DNA of 27,553 bases from Fidelibacterota bacterium UBA6531 (GTDB lineage: Bacteria > Fidelibacterota > Marinisomatia > Marinisomatales > TCS55). The translations under genes and the position numbers were made by a program. The stretch's first letter is position 1; each line of letters begins with the position of its first letter. This document shows positions 7,378 to 14,576 of the stretch, in pieces. Under the pieces are notes generated by a model. It was not told the DNA's origin. It was given only the letters and a program-made list of their open reading frames with translations, and searched no databases. The stretch is taken from NCBI GenBank assembly GCA_002436185.1, contig DJKX01000029.1, positions 1-27,553 of the forward strand. Reading direction: 5' to 3'.

Positions 7378-9231
7378 ATGCCAGATATTCATTTTTCAAA
7401 TATTGAAAAGATCATCCTGACCCTGAGCACACTTGCATGCCTGGGGTCGTTTGTTTATGAGGTTTGGCGGAGGATACGTATTGTTCTCCGTGGACAAGGT
7501 TCCCTACCGTTTGACAAAATTGGTGCTCGCATTTGGAGAGTCATAAACGAAGTTCTGTTTCACAAAAAGGTCATGGGCCAACGGTTCTGGCCGGGACTGA
7601 TGCATGGATTGGTTTTTTGGGGTTTTTTGGTCTTCGGACTGATTACGATCGACCATTTTGCCACAGGATTTGGCGCTCCATTATTTTCTAAATCGTTCCA
7701 TCATTTCTATTCTTATTTTGGGATCCCTTTTGCCATGTTGGCTCTGATTGGGATCGTATCACTTGTTTATAGACGATTTATAACCCAGCCAGTTCATCTG
7801 GGAAAACTATCTCCAACATCAGGATTGGTGGCAGTCTTTATCGTCGTCTTGATGGTCACATATATTATTGGAGAAATGGATATTTCTCCTCTTACGTGGA
7901 AAATTAACTGGTGGCTCCACTCGGCCATGATCCTGGCATTCTTGTGGCTGATCCCCCGTTCCAAACACCTACATTTGGTATTGGCTCCAATTAATATATT
8001 CTTTCGACCGTTCACTCAACCAGAACATACACTGGTAGAAATTGACCTGGAAGCATCTGAAGAAGATTTGGATAACATGCTGGCTTCCATGACCCAAATG
8101 ACCATGAACCAGGTGTTGGATGTTTTTTCATGCGTGGAATGTGGTCGATGTACGGAAGTCTGTCCAGCCAACCGTGGCGGTGGAGTGTTGGACCCAAAGA
8201 ATCATTTTATCCTTGACCTACGTCAACCTCTTCTTGAATCCGGTAGCGTAGATGTATTGGCTCAACTGAACATCGAAGCCGGTTGGGAGTGCACTACTTG
8301 TCAGGCGTGCACGGAAGTGTGTCCCGTTGGCAACCATGTGGAAAAATCCGATGAGATCCGCCGTTCTGAAGTTCTTATAGAAGGGAAAGTCCCCCAGGAA
8401 TATCAAAAATTATTCACGAACCTTCAGGAAACAGGAAATACAGAAGGAGCGTCTAATAGTCCTCTTGCGGAAAGCTTACCAATGTATTCTTCAGATATGG
8501 AATACGTTCTTTGGTTGGGATGTTTTGCCCGCTACGGGTTGGATCCTGATTTTGAGAATTCAGTACGCAGTTTTACAAAGATTCTGGATGTTGCAAATGT
8601 CAGTTACGGTATTCTGGAAAATGAACATTGTTCTGGTGATCCACCCAATCGATTGGGTGATAAATTAACCTATTCCATGCTTCGGGAATACAATACCGAA
8701 CTACTTTCTGAAGTCAAAAAAGTGGTAACCTTGTGTCCCCATTGTGCCATCAACCTGGAAAGGGAATATGCAAAATATGGAAATGTGAATTATACTGTTG
8801 AACATCATACCCAAGTTATCGAGCGGTTGATCACTGAAGGTAAGATAAAGGTAGAAAAGGGTGAAAATGGAAAAGTAACCTTTCATGATCCCTGTAATTT
8901 GTCCCGCATGCTGAATGAATTGGATGCTCCCCGGATGGCCATCACATCTGTGACCAGTGATTTTATGGAACTGGAAGAATCCGGCCGGCAGACATTGTGT
9001 TGTGGAGCTGGTGGTGGGCTATGGTGGAAAAAGGAAACCCAGGGCAGGACCCATTTGGTCAGGGCAGAACAAGTGGTGAAATCTGGAGCTGACACAGTAG
9101 TGACTGGGTGTAATTTTTGTTATGGGATGATGAAACAAGGGCTTGGCCCATTAACCCCGGATGGCCGATCAGAAATCAGTGTAAAGGATATTGCCGATAT
9201 CGTTGCTGAAAATATGGTCAGTAATAAATAA
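7378..9231 (+). CDS. Membrane Fe-S oxidoreductase, ETF:quinone oxidoreductase type (EtfD/EMO)
   Basis: A 617-aa fusion. Residues 1-210 hold about five transmembrane helices like the NarI/cytochrome b type gamma subunit, with histidines such as H76, H93, H181 and H197 available for heme b. A ferredoxin-like dicluster follows: C252-x2-C255-x2-C258-x3-C262 and C305-x2-C308-x2-C311-x3-C315. Two CCG domains come next: C382, HCSGDP with C418, and CPHC 453-456; then HDPC 506, CCGAGGG 541-547 and CNFC 578-581. This order matches the family encoded beside etfBA (mycobacterial EtfD, ETF:menaquinone oxidoreductase), which passes electrons from reduced ETF to membrane quinone. Adjacency to etfBA strongly supports that role. 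No clear ribosome site is visible in the 3-base gap, suggesting translational coupling. Heme ligands and quinone type are inferred. Confidence 0.9.
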   Translation: MPDIHFSNIEKIILTLSTLACLGSFVYEVWRRIRIVLRGQGSLPFDKIGARIWRVINEVLFHKKVMGQRFWPGLMHGLVFWGFLVFGLITIDHFATGFGAPLFSKSFHHFYSYFGIPFAMLALIGIVSLVYRRFITQPVHLGKLSPTSGLVAVFIVVLMVTYIIGEMDISPLTWKINWWLHSAMILAFLWLIPRSKHLHLVLAPINIFFRPFTQPEHTLVEIDLEASEEDLDNMLASMTQMTMNQVLDVFSCVECGRCTEVCPANRGGGVLDPKNHFILDLRQPLLESGSVDVLAQLNIEAGWECTTCQACTEVCPVGNHVEKSDEIRRSEVLIEGKVPQEYQKLFTNLQETGNTEGASNSPLAESLPMYSSDMEYVLWLGCFARYGLDPDFENSVRSFTKILDVANVSYGILENEHCSGDPPNRLGDKLTYSMLREYNTELLSEVKKVVTLCPHCAINLEREYAKYGNVNYTVEHHTQVIERLITEGKIKVEKGENGKVTFHDPCNLSRMLNELDAPRMAITSVTSDFMELEESGRQTLCCGAGGGLWWKKETQGRTHLVRAEQVVKSGADTVVTGCNFCYGMMKQGLGPLTPDGRSEISVKDIADIVAENMVSNK

Positions 9232-9236
9232 TAAAA

Positions 9237-9278
9237 TTAATCTATCTGCACTAATTTTATCCCGGCTTCTTTTGCATG
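9237..9278 (-). pseudogene. Relic of a deaminase C-terminus
   Basis: Read on the minus strand, 9278-9237 encodes HAKEAGIKLVQID and a TAA stop. The intact deaminase at 11244-11669 ends HAKEAGIKLIHLE. The DNA of the two ends is alike over 33 aligned bases (27 identical by eye). Nothing deaminase-like continues on the upstream (right) side, where a different relic begins. I infer a leftover 3' end of a second or former copy. Confidence 0.6.
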
Positions 9279-9368
9279 ATAATGATGGAAGATGCCAGAA
9301 AAGTGACCGGTCAGGATGAAACGATGGAAGTAGTTGAAATCGCTGAATTAGTTGCCGAGCGTCTTTGA
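9270..9368 (+). pseudogene. Relic of a CCG-domain Fe-S oxidoreductase C-terminus
   Basis: The plus frame from about 9270 reads SFCMIMMEDARK, then VTGQDE, then EVVEIAELVAERL and a TGA at 9366-9368. This is the usual C-terminal pattern of CCG-domain Fe-S oxidoreductases (CPFC, a methionine-rich stretch, then IAELLAE). The intact gene just upstream ends CNFCYGMM with VKDIADIVAENM later. The first cysteine position of CxFC is replaced and nothing upstream in frame belongs to the family, so it is a decayed fragment that abuts and slightly overlaps the deaminase relic. A short translated peptide from the ATGs at 9276-9285 cannot be excluded. Confidence 0.55.
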
Positions 9369-9383
9369 TCTATACCGACCATT

Positions 9384-11135
9384 ATGGCGAACAATAATCA
9401 TTTTTATTTTCCTTTCGAAAAGGCAGGTTCTTTCGATTATTCACCCGATTCAATTAGAACTCTTTCCGAATATGAAAAGTATCAACTTTCATTTCATCCC
9501 GAACGGCCAAAGTATCTTGATTATTTATCCATTTTTGATCATGGTGAAGAATGCTTGGCGAGCGATGCGTTTGGATCGTGTTTAATTCAAACCCATCGAG
9601 CAGAATTCAAGGGCATTAAACTTATGCTTATCGGCCAGCAAAGCGGGCCGTCATCAAATTATAAAGAAATAAGAGAATCCATGCGTGATGCAAACATTTT
9701 GGATAAATGGAATCACGGCATGGCCACTCCTGCATCGTACGAACGGGCAGTTGCTGCAACCAAATTGGCTAATCAGGAAAAAAGAATTATTATCACCTTT
9801 TTGGATACTCCCGGAGCAGATCCAACTGAAGCTGCCGAAGAAGGGGGCATTGCATGGCGGATCGGAAACATCATCCAGGGATTAGCAGAAACAAAGCGAC
9901 CGACCCTTTCAATTATATTAAATAGAGGCTGCAGTGGAGGTGCCATCGCATTAACAGGATGCGATTTGGTTTTGGCTATGGAAAATTCTACGTATCTCGT
10001 CATATCACCGGAAGCGGCATCATCCATTTTATTTCACACACGACATGAAGCAAACCATGCAGCTGAAGCCATGTGGATTACATCCAAAGAAGGGAAAAAA
10101 GTGGGAATTGTGGATGAACTCATTTCTGAAGAATCGGGGCCAGCTCATAAATTTCCTGACGAAGCAAAACAAGCGTTAGCAAATGCATTAGATAAATGGT
10201 TGCCACATTTGAATCAAATACCAAATGAAGATGTATTTGAAAAACGAATTAACCGCTGGAAAAAAATTGGACATTGGAATGAATCGACTCCAGAAGAATT
10301 GTCAAGTTTTACGTCCGTTAAATCTCGAATTCCAACTTCAGAGAAAAGTGGTTTCATTAAGCGCCATAAGGATTGTAGAAATGCAGCGGGAAAAAGAATT
10401 TTTGATCCACAGCATTACGAATCTTTATTGGAAAATGATTTTGTTTGTCCGGACTGCTTGCGTCGATACACACGTCTTTCTGCGTGGGATTATATCTATT
10501 ATGCCTTAGATATAGATTCCTTTATTGAACATGAGGATACAAAATTTCTGGTAGATAAAGATATACTTGATTTCCCGGATTATCAGGAAAAATTGAAAGA
10601 GACACAAATTAGAACAGGACTTGCTTCTTCCATGATTACCGGCGATGGAACTATTAATGGTCAACATGTCGTTTATTGCGGGACGGACTTTGGTTTTTTG
10701 GGCGGATCTTATTGTATGTCAACAGCAGAAAAGATCTGGAGAGCTTCAGAAATTTCCTTGGATAAAAAGGCGCCTATGATCCTGCAAGCGGCTGGTGGCG
10801 GTGCACGCATGCATGAAGGCTGTTCATCCATGGTGGGGATCCCCAAAGCCCATGTGGCGCTGACACGCGTTGAGCGAGCAGGTTTGAAAGTTATTACATT
10901 GATCACCGATCCTACACTGGGTGGAGTGGCAATTGGTTACGGATCCAGAGGAATTCGTTTATTTGAAGTGCATGCGGGAAATATTGGCTTTTCCGGGAAA
11001 CGTGTGATTGAACAGTATACAGGACATAAAACAACCCGGGATTTCCAAATGACTGAATGGCTAAAGGAAAAAGGTCATGTGGAAAAAACGTTTAAATTAA
11101 AAACACTGCGGGAAACCTTGTCCGGATTATTATAA
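9384..11135 (+). CDS. Fused acyl/acetyl-CoA carboxylase carboxyltransferase (AccA half then AccD half)
   Basis: A 583-aa protein holding both carboxyltransferase halves. Residues about 65-280 are AccA-like: IGQQSG, FLDTPGADPTEAAEEGG, GCSGGAIALTGCD and STYLVISPEAASSIL, then AAEAMWITSKEGKKVGIVDELI. Residues about 325-575 are AccD-like: a zinc-ribbon-like segment (H328, C331, C355, C358), then GDGTINGQHVVY, GGGARMHEG, ITDPTLGGVAIGYGSRG and IGFSGKRVIEQ. By family it transfers carboxyl from biotin-BCCP to an acyl-CoA, most likely acetyl-CoA for fatty-acid synthesis; biotin carboxylase and BCCP are not in the window. The A-then-D order is the reverse of the beta/alpha fusions known from actinobacteria. 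The first metal-ligand pair is HxxC instead of CxxC. No ribosome site is obvious before the ATG. It stands alone between relics and a convergent deaminase gene, with no clear terminator in 11136-11243. Confidence 0.85.
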   Translation: MANNNHFYFPFEKAGSFDYSPDSIRTLSEYEKYQLSFHPERPKYLDYLSIFDHGEECLASDAFGSCLIQTHRAEFKGIKLMLIGQQSGPSSNYKEIRESMRDANILDKWNHGMATPASYERAVAATKLANQEKRIIITFLDTPGADPTEAAEEGGIAWRIGNIIQGLAETKRPTLSIILNRGCSGGAIALTGCDLVLAMENSTYLVISPEAASSILFHTRHEANHAAEAMWITSKEGKKVGIVDELISEESGPAHKFPDEAKQALANALDKWLPHLNQIPNEDVFEKRINRWKKIGHWNESTPEELSSFTSVKSRIPTSEKSGFIKRHKDCRNAAGKRIFDPQHYESLLENDFVCPDCLRRYTRLSAWDYIYYALDIDSFIEHEDTKFLVDKDILDFPDYQEKLKETQIRTGLASSMITGDGTINGQHVVYCGTDFGFLGGSYCMSTAEKIWRASEISLDKKAPMILQAAGGGARMHEGCSSMVGIPKAHVALTRVERAGLKVITLITDPTLGGVAIGYGSRGIRLFEVHAGNIGFSGKRVIEQYTGHKTTRDFQMTEWLKEKGHVEKTFKLKTLRETLSGLL

Positions 11136-11243
11136 AGTATTCTATTGTATAAATGTTAGAGTGTATTAGTGTTAACGTGAGCACCACTTAACTTGAAACG
11201 CTAAGAACACTTTTCCTAATCTTAATCCCAATCCACAACTCCA

Positions 11244-11669
11244 TCATTCCAAATGAATTAATTTAATCCCTGCTTCTTTGGCGTGTTGTAATATGCGTTC
11301 ATCCCGGTAAAATTCATCGTAGTAAATTGTTTTGATCCCAGAATTTGCAGTAAGTTTGAAGCAATTATAACAAGGTGATGCTGTAACATAAATTTCTGCA
11401 TTGTCTATACTCACCCCATTTTTTGCCGCTTGGGCAATAGCATTAGCCTCAGCGTGGGTTGTTCGAACACAGTGGCCGTCCACCATTTCATGACCTACTT
11501 CATCACAATGTGGCAATCCTTTAATACTTCCATTATATCCTGTAGAAAGAATTGTTTTATCCTTAACTATAACTGCTCCTATATTTTTGCGGTCGCAGGT
11601 GGACCGGGTAGCTACTTCCCGGGCAATATTCATAAAATATTTTTCCCAACTGACGCGTTCCGTTGACAT
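11244..11669 (-). CDS. dCMP deaminase family protein (zinc-dependent cytidine deaminase fold)
   Basis: I start this 141-aa protein at the ATG 11669-11667 (MSTERVSWEKYFM), because AAAGGAAA lies just upstream and a longer frame to 11774 would overlap the upstream gene heavily. Motifs: GAVIVKDKTILSTGYNG (31-47), the zinc and proton-shuttle THAEANAI (H72, E74) and SPCYNC (C100, C103), plus the second CxxC-like metal region GLPHCDEVGH...C typical of dCMP deaminases. By family it converts dCMP to dUMP, feeding thymidylate synthesis. The ATG shares one base with the stop of the DUF2480 gene (TAATG), so the two are translationally coupled. The last 13 residues recur as a relic at 9237-9278. Confidence 0.88.
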   Translation of the reverse strand: MSTERVSWEKYFMNIAREVATRSTCDRKNIGAVIVKDKTILSTGYNGSIKGLPHCDEVGHEMVDGHCVRTTHAEANAIAQAAKNGVSIDNAEIYVTASPCYNCFKLTANSGIKTIYYDEFYRDERILQHAKEAGIKLIHLE

Positions 11670-11920
11670 TAATTTTTTTCCTTTGTAAATATTTTCACCG
11701 CCGAATGTAATTCTCCAAAATAAATCCGATCTACAAATTGAGCCAATTGAGCGGTGAGTATAAGAAAAGCCCATGTAGGTATAACCACTTCCGCACAGCC
11801 TCTCACCAGCACACGGTCTCCTTTATACTGTGACCAATCAATTTCAGCCACTTGTTTACGAAAGGATTTTTCCTTCAACATTCCACCATCGAGAAAATCA
11901 TCCATGCTGATCGTCGTCAT
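11669..11920 (-). CDS. DUF2480-like small protein
   Basis: An 83-aa protein. The segment DWSQYKGDRVLVRGCAEVVIPTWAFLIL, followed by RIYFGE, matches what I know of DUF2480 proteins of Bacteroidota (an 'FR...DWS.YK...V...C...IP.WA' pattern). Family members are about 160-180 aa and seem to carry two such units; this one has a single unit, so it is short for the family. AAGGAAATAG precedes the ATG. Its stop overlaps the start of the deaminase by one base. In the family these genes are often near Fe-S assembly genes, as here, but the function is unknown to me. Confidence 0.65.
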   Translation of the reverse strand: MTTISMDDFLDGGMLKEKSFRKQVAEIDWSQYKGDRVLVRGCAEVVIPTWAFLILTAQLAQFVDRIYFGELHSAVKIFTKEKN

Positions 11921-12022
11921 AGAAAACTATTTCCTTGTATTCATTATTTTACCGCTCCACCACTCACTGCTCTACCACCCACAATATTCCATCTAACATA
12001 TTATTCTATGTAATCTCTGTGG

Positions 12023-12289
12023 CTATTTATCTTTAACTTTATCCACAGACATATAAACCGGCTTTTTATCACCCATGAAATAATTATAATTCAGAATAAC
12101 ATAGCCCTCATTATTTCGTGTTGGACAGGAAGAGCAACTGGTAGAACCGTCTTCCTTGTGCCTTAACAGCTCAAGTAGTTTTTGATCCGTTTCCTGGGCA
12201 CCGGCCACCATATCTTCATCTGTCTCCACGTACCAACGCATGGTGATCATATATTTAAATTTGGAGTTATCGGTTTTATTTTCTGACAT
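12023..12289 (-). CDS. Small hypothetical protein with a CxxC motif
   Basis: An 88-aa cytoplasmic protein starting at the ATG 12289-12287 (MSENKTDN). I prefer this to the in-frame ATG 15 bases upstream because GAGGT sits between the two at ribosome-site distance from the second. The sequence has an acidic helical middle (VETDEDMVAGAQETDQKLLELL), a cysteine pair SCSSCP, and a short beta-like end (GYVILNYNYFMGDKKPVYMSV). I recognise no family. It lies 73 bases after sufS, behind an inverted repeat, and may be a distal member of the SUF operon; the cysteine pair would allow metal or redox chemistry, which is only inference. Confidence 0.6.
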   Translation of the reverse strand: MSENKTDNSKFKYMITMRWYVETDEDMVAGAQETDQKLLELLRHKEDGSTSCSSCPTRNNEGYVILNYNYFMGDKKPVYMSVDKVKDK

Positions 12290-12317
12290 ATTGACCTCGT
12301 ACAATAATTATTAAAAC

Positions 12318-12352
12318 GTAAAACGTAAGAAAATTCAATAATTACGTTTTAC
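12318..12352. repeat. 11-bp inverted repeat between sufS and the small CxxC gene
   Basis: GTAAAACGTAA (12318-12328) and TTACGTTTTAC (12342-12352) are perfect inverted arms with a 13-base spacer. On the minus strand the hairpin is followed by GTTTTAATAATTATT, so a weak AT-rich terminator or processing site after sufS is possible. The right arm belongs to a 15-base string that recurs at 16577-16591. Confidence 0.5.
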
Positions 12353-12362
12353 AAAATTAATT

Positions 12363-13574
12363 TTAACTACCCATAAACTTAACTGTTTTCACCAAACTTT
12401 CACACAGGCGATCTACATCTTCTTTTGAATTGTATAAATAAAAACTTGCACGGCCTGTGGCCGATACTCCAAGCTTTTTCATTATTGGTTGGGCACAGTG
12501 GTGTCCTGCACGGATAGCTATATCATCATTGTCGAGTAATTGCGAGAGATCGTGAGGGTGTATATTATCTAAATTAAAACTAACCACCGCACCTCTTTCA
12601 TCTGCTGATCCGTAAATGTTGACTTCCGGAATTTTCTGCATTTTTTCAAGAGCATATGTTAAGATATCTTGTTCATGCTCGTGAATTTTGTCCAGCCCAA
12701 TTTCGTTGATATAATCAATGGCAGAACCGAGACCGATGGCTTGAGCAATATTGGGGGTTCCTGCTTCAAATTTCCAGGGTATTTCATTCCATGTTGATTC
12801 GTTCAAAGATACAGTACGAATCATTTCCCCTCCACCCATAAATGGAGGCATTTCTTCCAATATTTCTGGCTTTCCATACAGAACACCCACACCGGTGGGT
12901 CCCAGCATTTTATGTCCGGAAAATGCCAGAAAATCACAGTCTAAATCTTGTACGTCCACTTTTTGATGAGGAACACTTTGAGCGGCATCAATCAAGGTTA
13001 CTGCACCCACACCTTTCGCCATTTCAATTATGTCTTTTACAGGATTAATAGTACCGAAAACATTGGACTGATGAATGATAGCAACCAATTTTGTTTTATC
13101 AGTAAATAACTTTTCATGTTGAGATAATTCCAATTCACCATTTTCATCAAAAGGAATGTGTTTTAAAACAGCACCCGTTTCCTGTGAGCATATTTGCCAG
13201 GGAATAATATTGCTGTGATGCTCCATTTCCGTCAAAAGAATTTCATCACCGGGTTTCAGATTTTTCCTTGCCCAAGCATAGGCGACTAAATTGATGGACT
13301 CCGTCGTTCCTCGGGTGAAAATAACAGAATGATAATCAGCATTAATAAGATCAGCGACTTTTTTTCGACTACCTTCGTACTCCGCCGTTGCCTTTTCACC
13401 AATAGAATATATTGATCGATGAACATTTGCGCTATACTTGGAATAGTAGTCTGCAACAGCATCAATAACGGTTTGAGGTTTTAAAGTTGTGGCAGAGCTG
13501 TCTAAATAAACAAAATTGTCAGCTCGCTCGGTAAAGATTGGAAAATCTTCCCGAATATTTTTTACCTCAAGCAT
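12363..13574 (-). CDS. sufS: Cysteine desulfurase SufS
   Basis: A 403-aa class V aminotransferase-fold enzyme of full SufS length. It takes sulfur from cysteine using PLP and passes persulfide to SufU for cluster building. Visible: MEHHSN with the PLP-stacking histidine (119-120), the PLP lysine K222 in FSGHKMLGPTG, GTPNIAQAIGLG, and the catalytic C360 in RAGHHCAQP followed by GRASFYLYN. The short HHCAQP loop is that of group II desulfurases (SufS), not IscS. The gene begins 4 bases after sufT and closes the core SUF cluster. No strong ribosome site is seen, consistent with coupling. Partner choice SufU over SufE follows from the neighbouring sufU. Confidence 0.96.
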   Translation of the reverse strand: MLEVKNIREDFPIFTERADNFVYLDSSATTLKPQTVIDAVADYYSKYSANVHRSIYSIGEKATAEYEGSRKKVADLINADYHSVIFTRGTTESINLVAYAWARKNLKPGDEILLTEMEHHSNIIPWQICSQETGAVLKHIPFDENGELELSQHEKLFTDKTKLVAIIHQSNVFGTINPVKDIIEMAKGVGAVTLIDAAQSVPHQKVDVQDLDCDFLAFSGHKMLGPTGVGVLYGKPEILEEMPPFMGGGEMIRTVSLNESTWNEIPWKFEAGTPNIAQAIGLGSAIDYINEIGLDKIHEHEQDILTYALEKMQKIPEVNIYGSADERGAVVSFNLDNIHPHDLSQLLDNDDIAIRAGHHCAQPIMKKLGVSATGRASFYLYNSKEDVDRLCESLVKTVKFMGS

Positions 13575-13578
13575 TTGT

Positions 13579-14133
13579 TTATAAAAGCCCTAATTGTAGA
13601 CGGGCTGCTTCAGTCATCATGTCTTGTCCCCAAGGCGGATCCCATACGACTATAACCATCACATCCCAAACGCCGGGCACACTCTTAACTTTCTGTTCTA
13701 CTTCCTGGGCAATAACAGGTCCCATTCCGCAACCAGGAGCGGTGAGCGTCATGGAGACTTCCACCAGCATTCCTTCTTTTGTTTCAGAAAATACGCAAGA
13801 ATAAATCAAGCCCAAGTCTACAATATTCACCGGAATTTCCGGATCATAGCAAGAACGCATTGCATCCCAAACTGCCTTCTCATCCACCGTATGTCCATCA
13901 GGGAGTTTTTCTTTTACTTTCTTAACAGTTTCCTTTCCAATGGCATCTGCATCCTCGCCTTCAATGCGATAGAGATTTCCATTTACAGCAACGGTGTAGC
14001 TGCCGCCTAGAGATTGGGTAATAATGCCGTGTTCACCTTTTATGACTTTGCCTTTTGTTCCCGATGGAATCATGGTGGCGGTACAATCTCTGCTAAATGT
14101 TATTACTTCTTCTGTATTTCTGCTGTTTATCAT
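13579..14133 (-). CDS. sufT: SufT, DUF59 Fe-S cluster maturation protein
   Basis: A 184-aa protein. Residues 1-80 are a small beta-domain (ATMIPSGTKGKVIKGEHGIITQSLGG...YTVAVNGNLYRI), and 85-184 are a DUF59/MIP18 domain with SCYDPEIPVNIVDLGLIY, SMTLTAPGCGMG and WDPPWGQDMMTEAARLQLGLL. This two-part layout is the SufT family found in SUF operons, implicated in Fe-S maturation and trafficking. The cysteine of PGCGMG is conserved. It sits 2 bases after sufU and 4 before sufS. Its C-terminal domain is a paralogue of the separate DUF59 gene at 18425-18769. Confidence 0.93.
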   Translation of the reverse strand: MINSRNTEEVITFSRDCTATMIPSGTKGKVIKGEHGIITQSLGGSYTVAVNGNLYRIEGEDADAIGKETVKKVKEKLPDGHTVDEKAVWDAMRSCYDPEIPVNIVDLGLIYSCVFSETKEGMLVEVSMTLTAPGCGMGPVIAQEVEQKVKSVPGVWDVMVIVVWDPPWGQDMMTEAARLQLGLL

Positions 14134-14135
14134 AA

Positions 14136-14576
14136 TTATTCTGTTGTGGTTAGATTCGTGTTACCATGGAGTGCATTATTCATGGTATGCCAGCTTAAAA
14201 CTGCACATTTCACTCGGGAAGGGAATTTATATACTCCCGCTAGAACAGCCAGTTTGCCCATGTCTCCATTTGATTTTCCAGTGGTGATGATGGAATGAAA
14301 TTGTTCAAATAATGTTTCAGCTTCACTAATAGTTTTATCTTTGATTAATGTTGTCATAATCGAAGCGGATGCTTTTGATATTGCACACCCTGATCCTAAA
14401 AAACTCACATCGGTGATCATTTCATTTTCAACATGAAGAAACAATGTTAATTCATCACCGCAAAGTGGATTATGGCCTTCAGCTTTGGATGTAGCATTTT
14501 CCATCTCCCTGAAATTTTGAGGATTTTGATTATGATCCAAAATCATTTGCTGATATAAGTCTTTTAAATCATCCAT
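14136..14576 (-). CDS. sufU: SufU, zinc-dependent sulfurtransferase / NifU-N-like protein
   Basis: A 146-aa IscU-like fold protein. Conserved ligands are C39 in NPLCGD (with D41), C64 in GSGCAISKAS and C124 in RVKCAVLSWHT. The insertion between the second and third cysteines, typical of SufU relative to IscU, is present (about 78-120). By family SufU accepts sulfur from SufS and delivers it to SufBCD. Its ATG overlaps the end of sufD by 8 bases (ATGGATGA), showing translational coupling. Confidence 0.95.
   Translation of the reverse strand: MDDLKDLYQQMILDHNQNPQNFREMENATSKAEGHNPLCGDELTLFLHVENEMITDVSFLGSGCAISKASASIMTTLIKDKTISEAETLFEQFHSIITTGKSNGDMGKLAVLAGVYKFPSRVKCAVLSWHTMNNALHGNTNLTTTE

Noticed and set aside
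9352..9585. Alternative plus ORF overlapping the start of the carboxyltransferase
   Set aside because: Different frame from the carboxyltransferase, whose conserved residues fix the coding frame.
11670..11774. Longer start for the deaminase (extra 35 residues)
   Set aside because: The extension lies inside the DUF2480 gene in another frame and resembles no deaminase N-terminus; AAAGGAAA supports the inner ATG.
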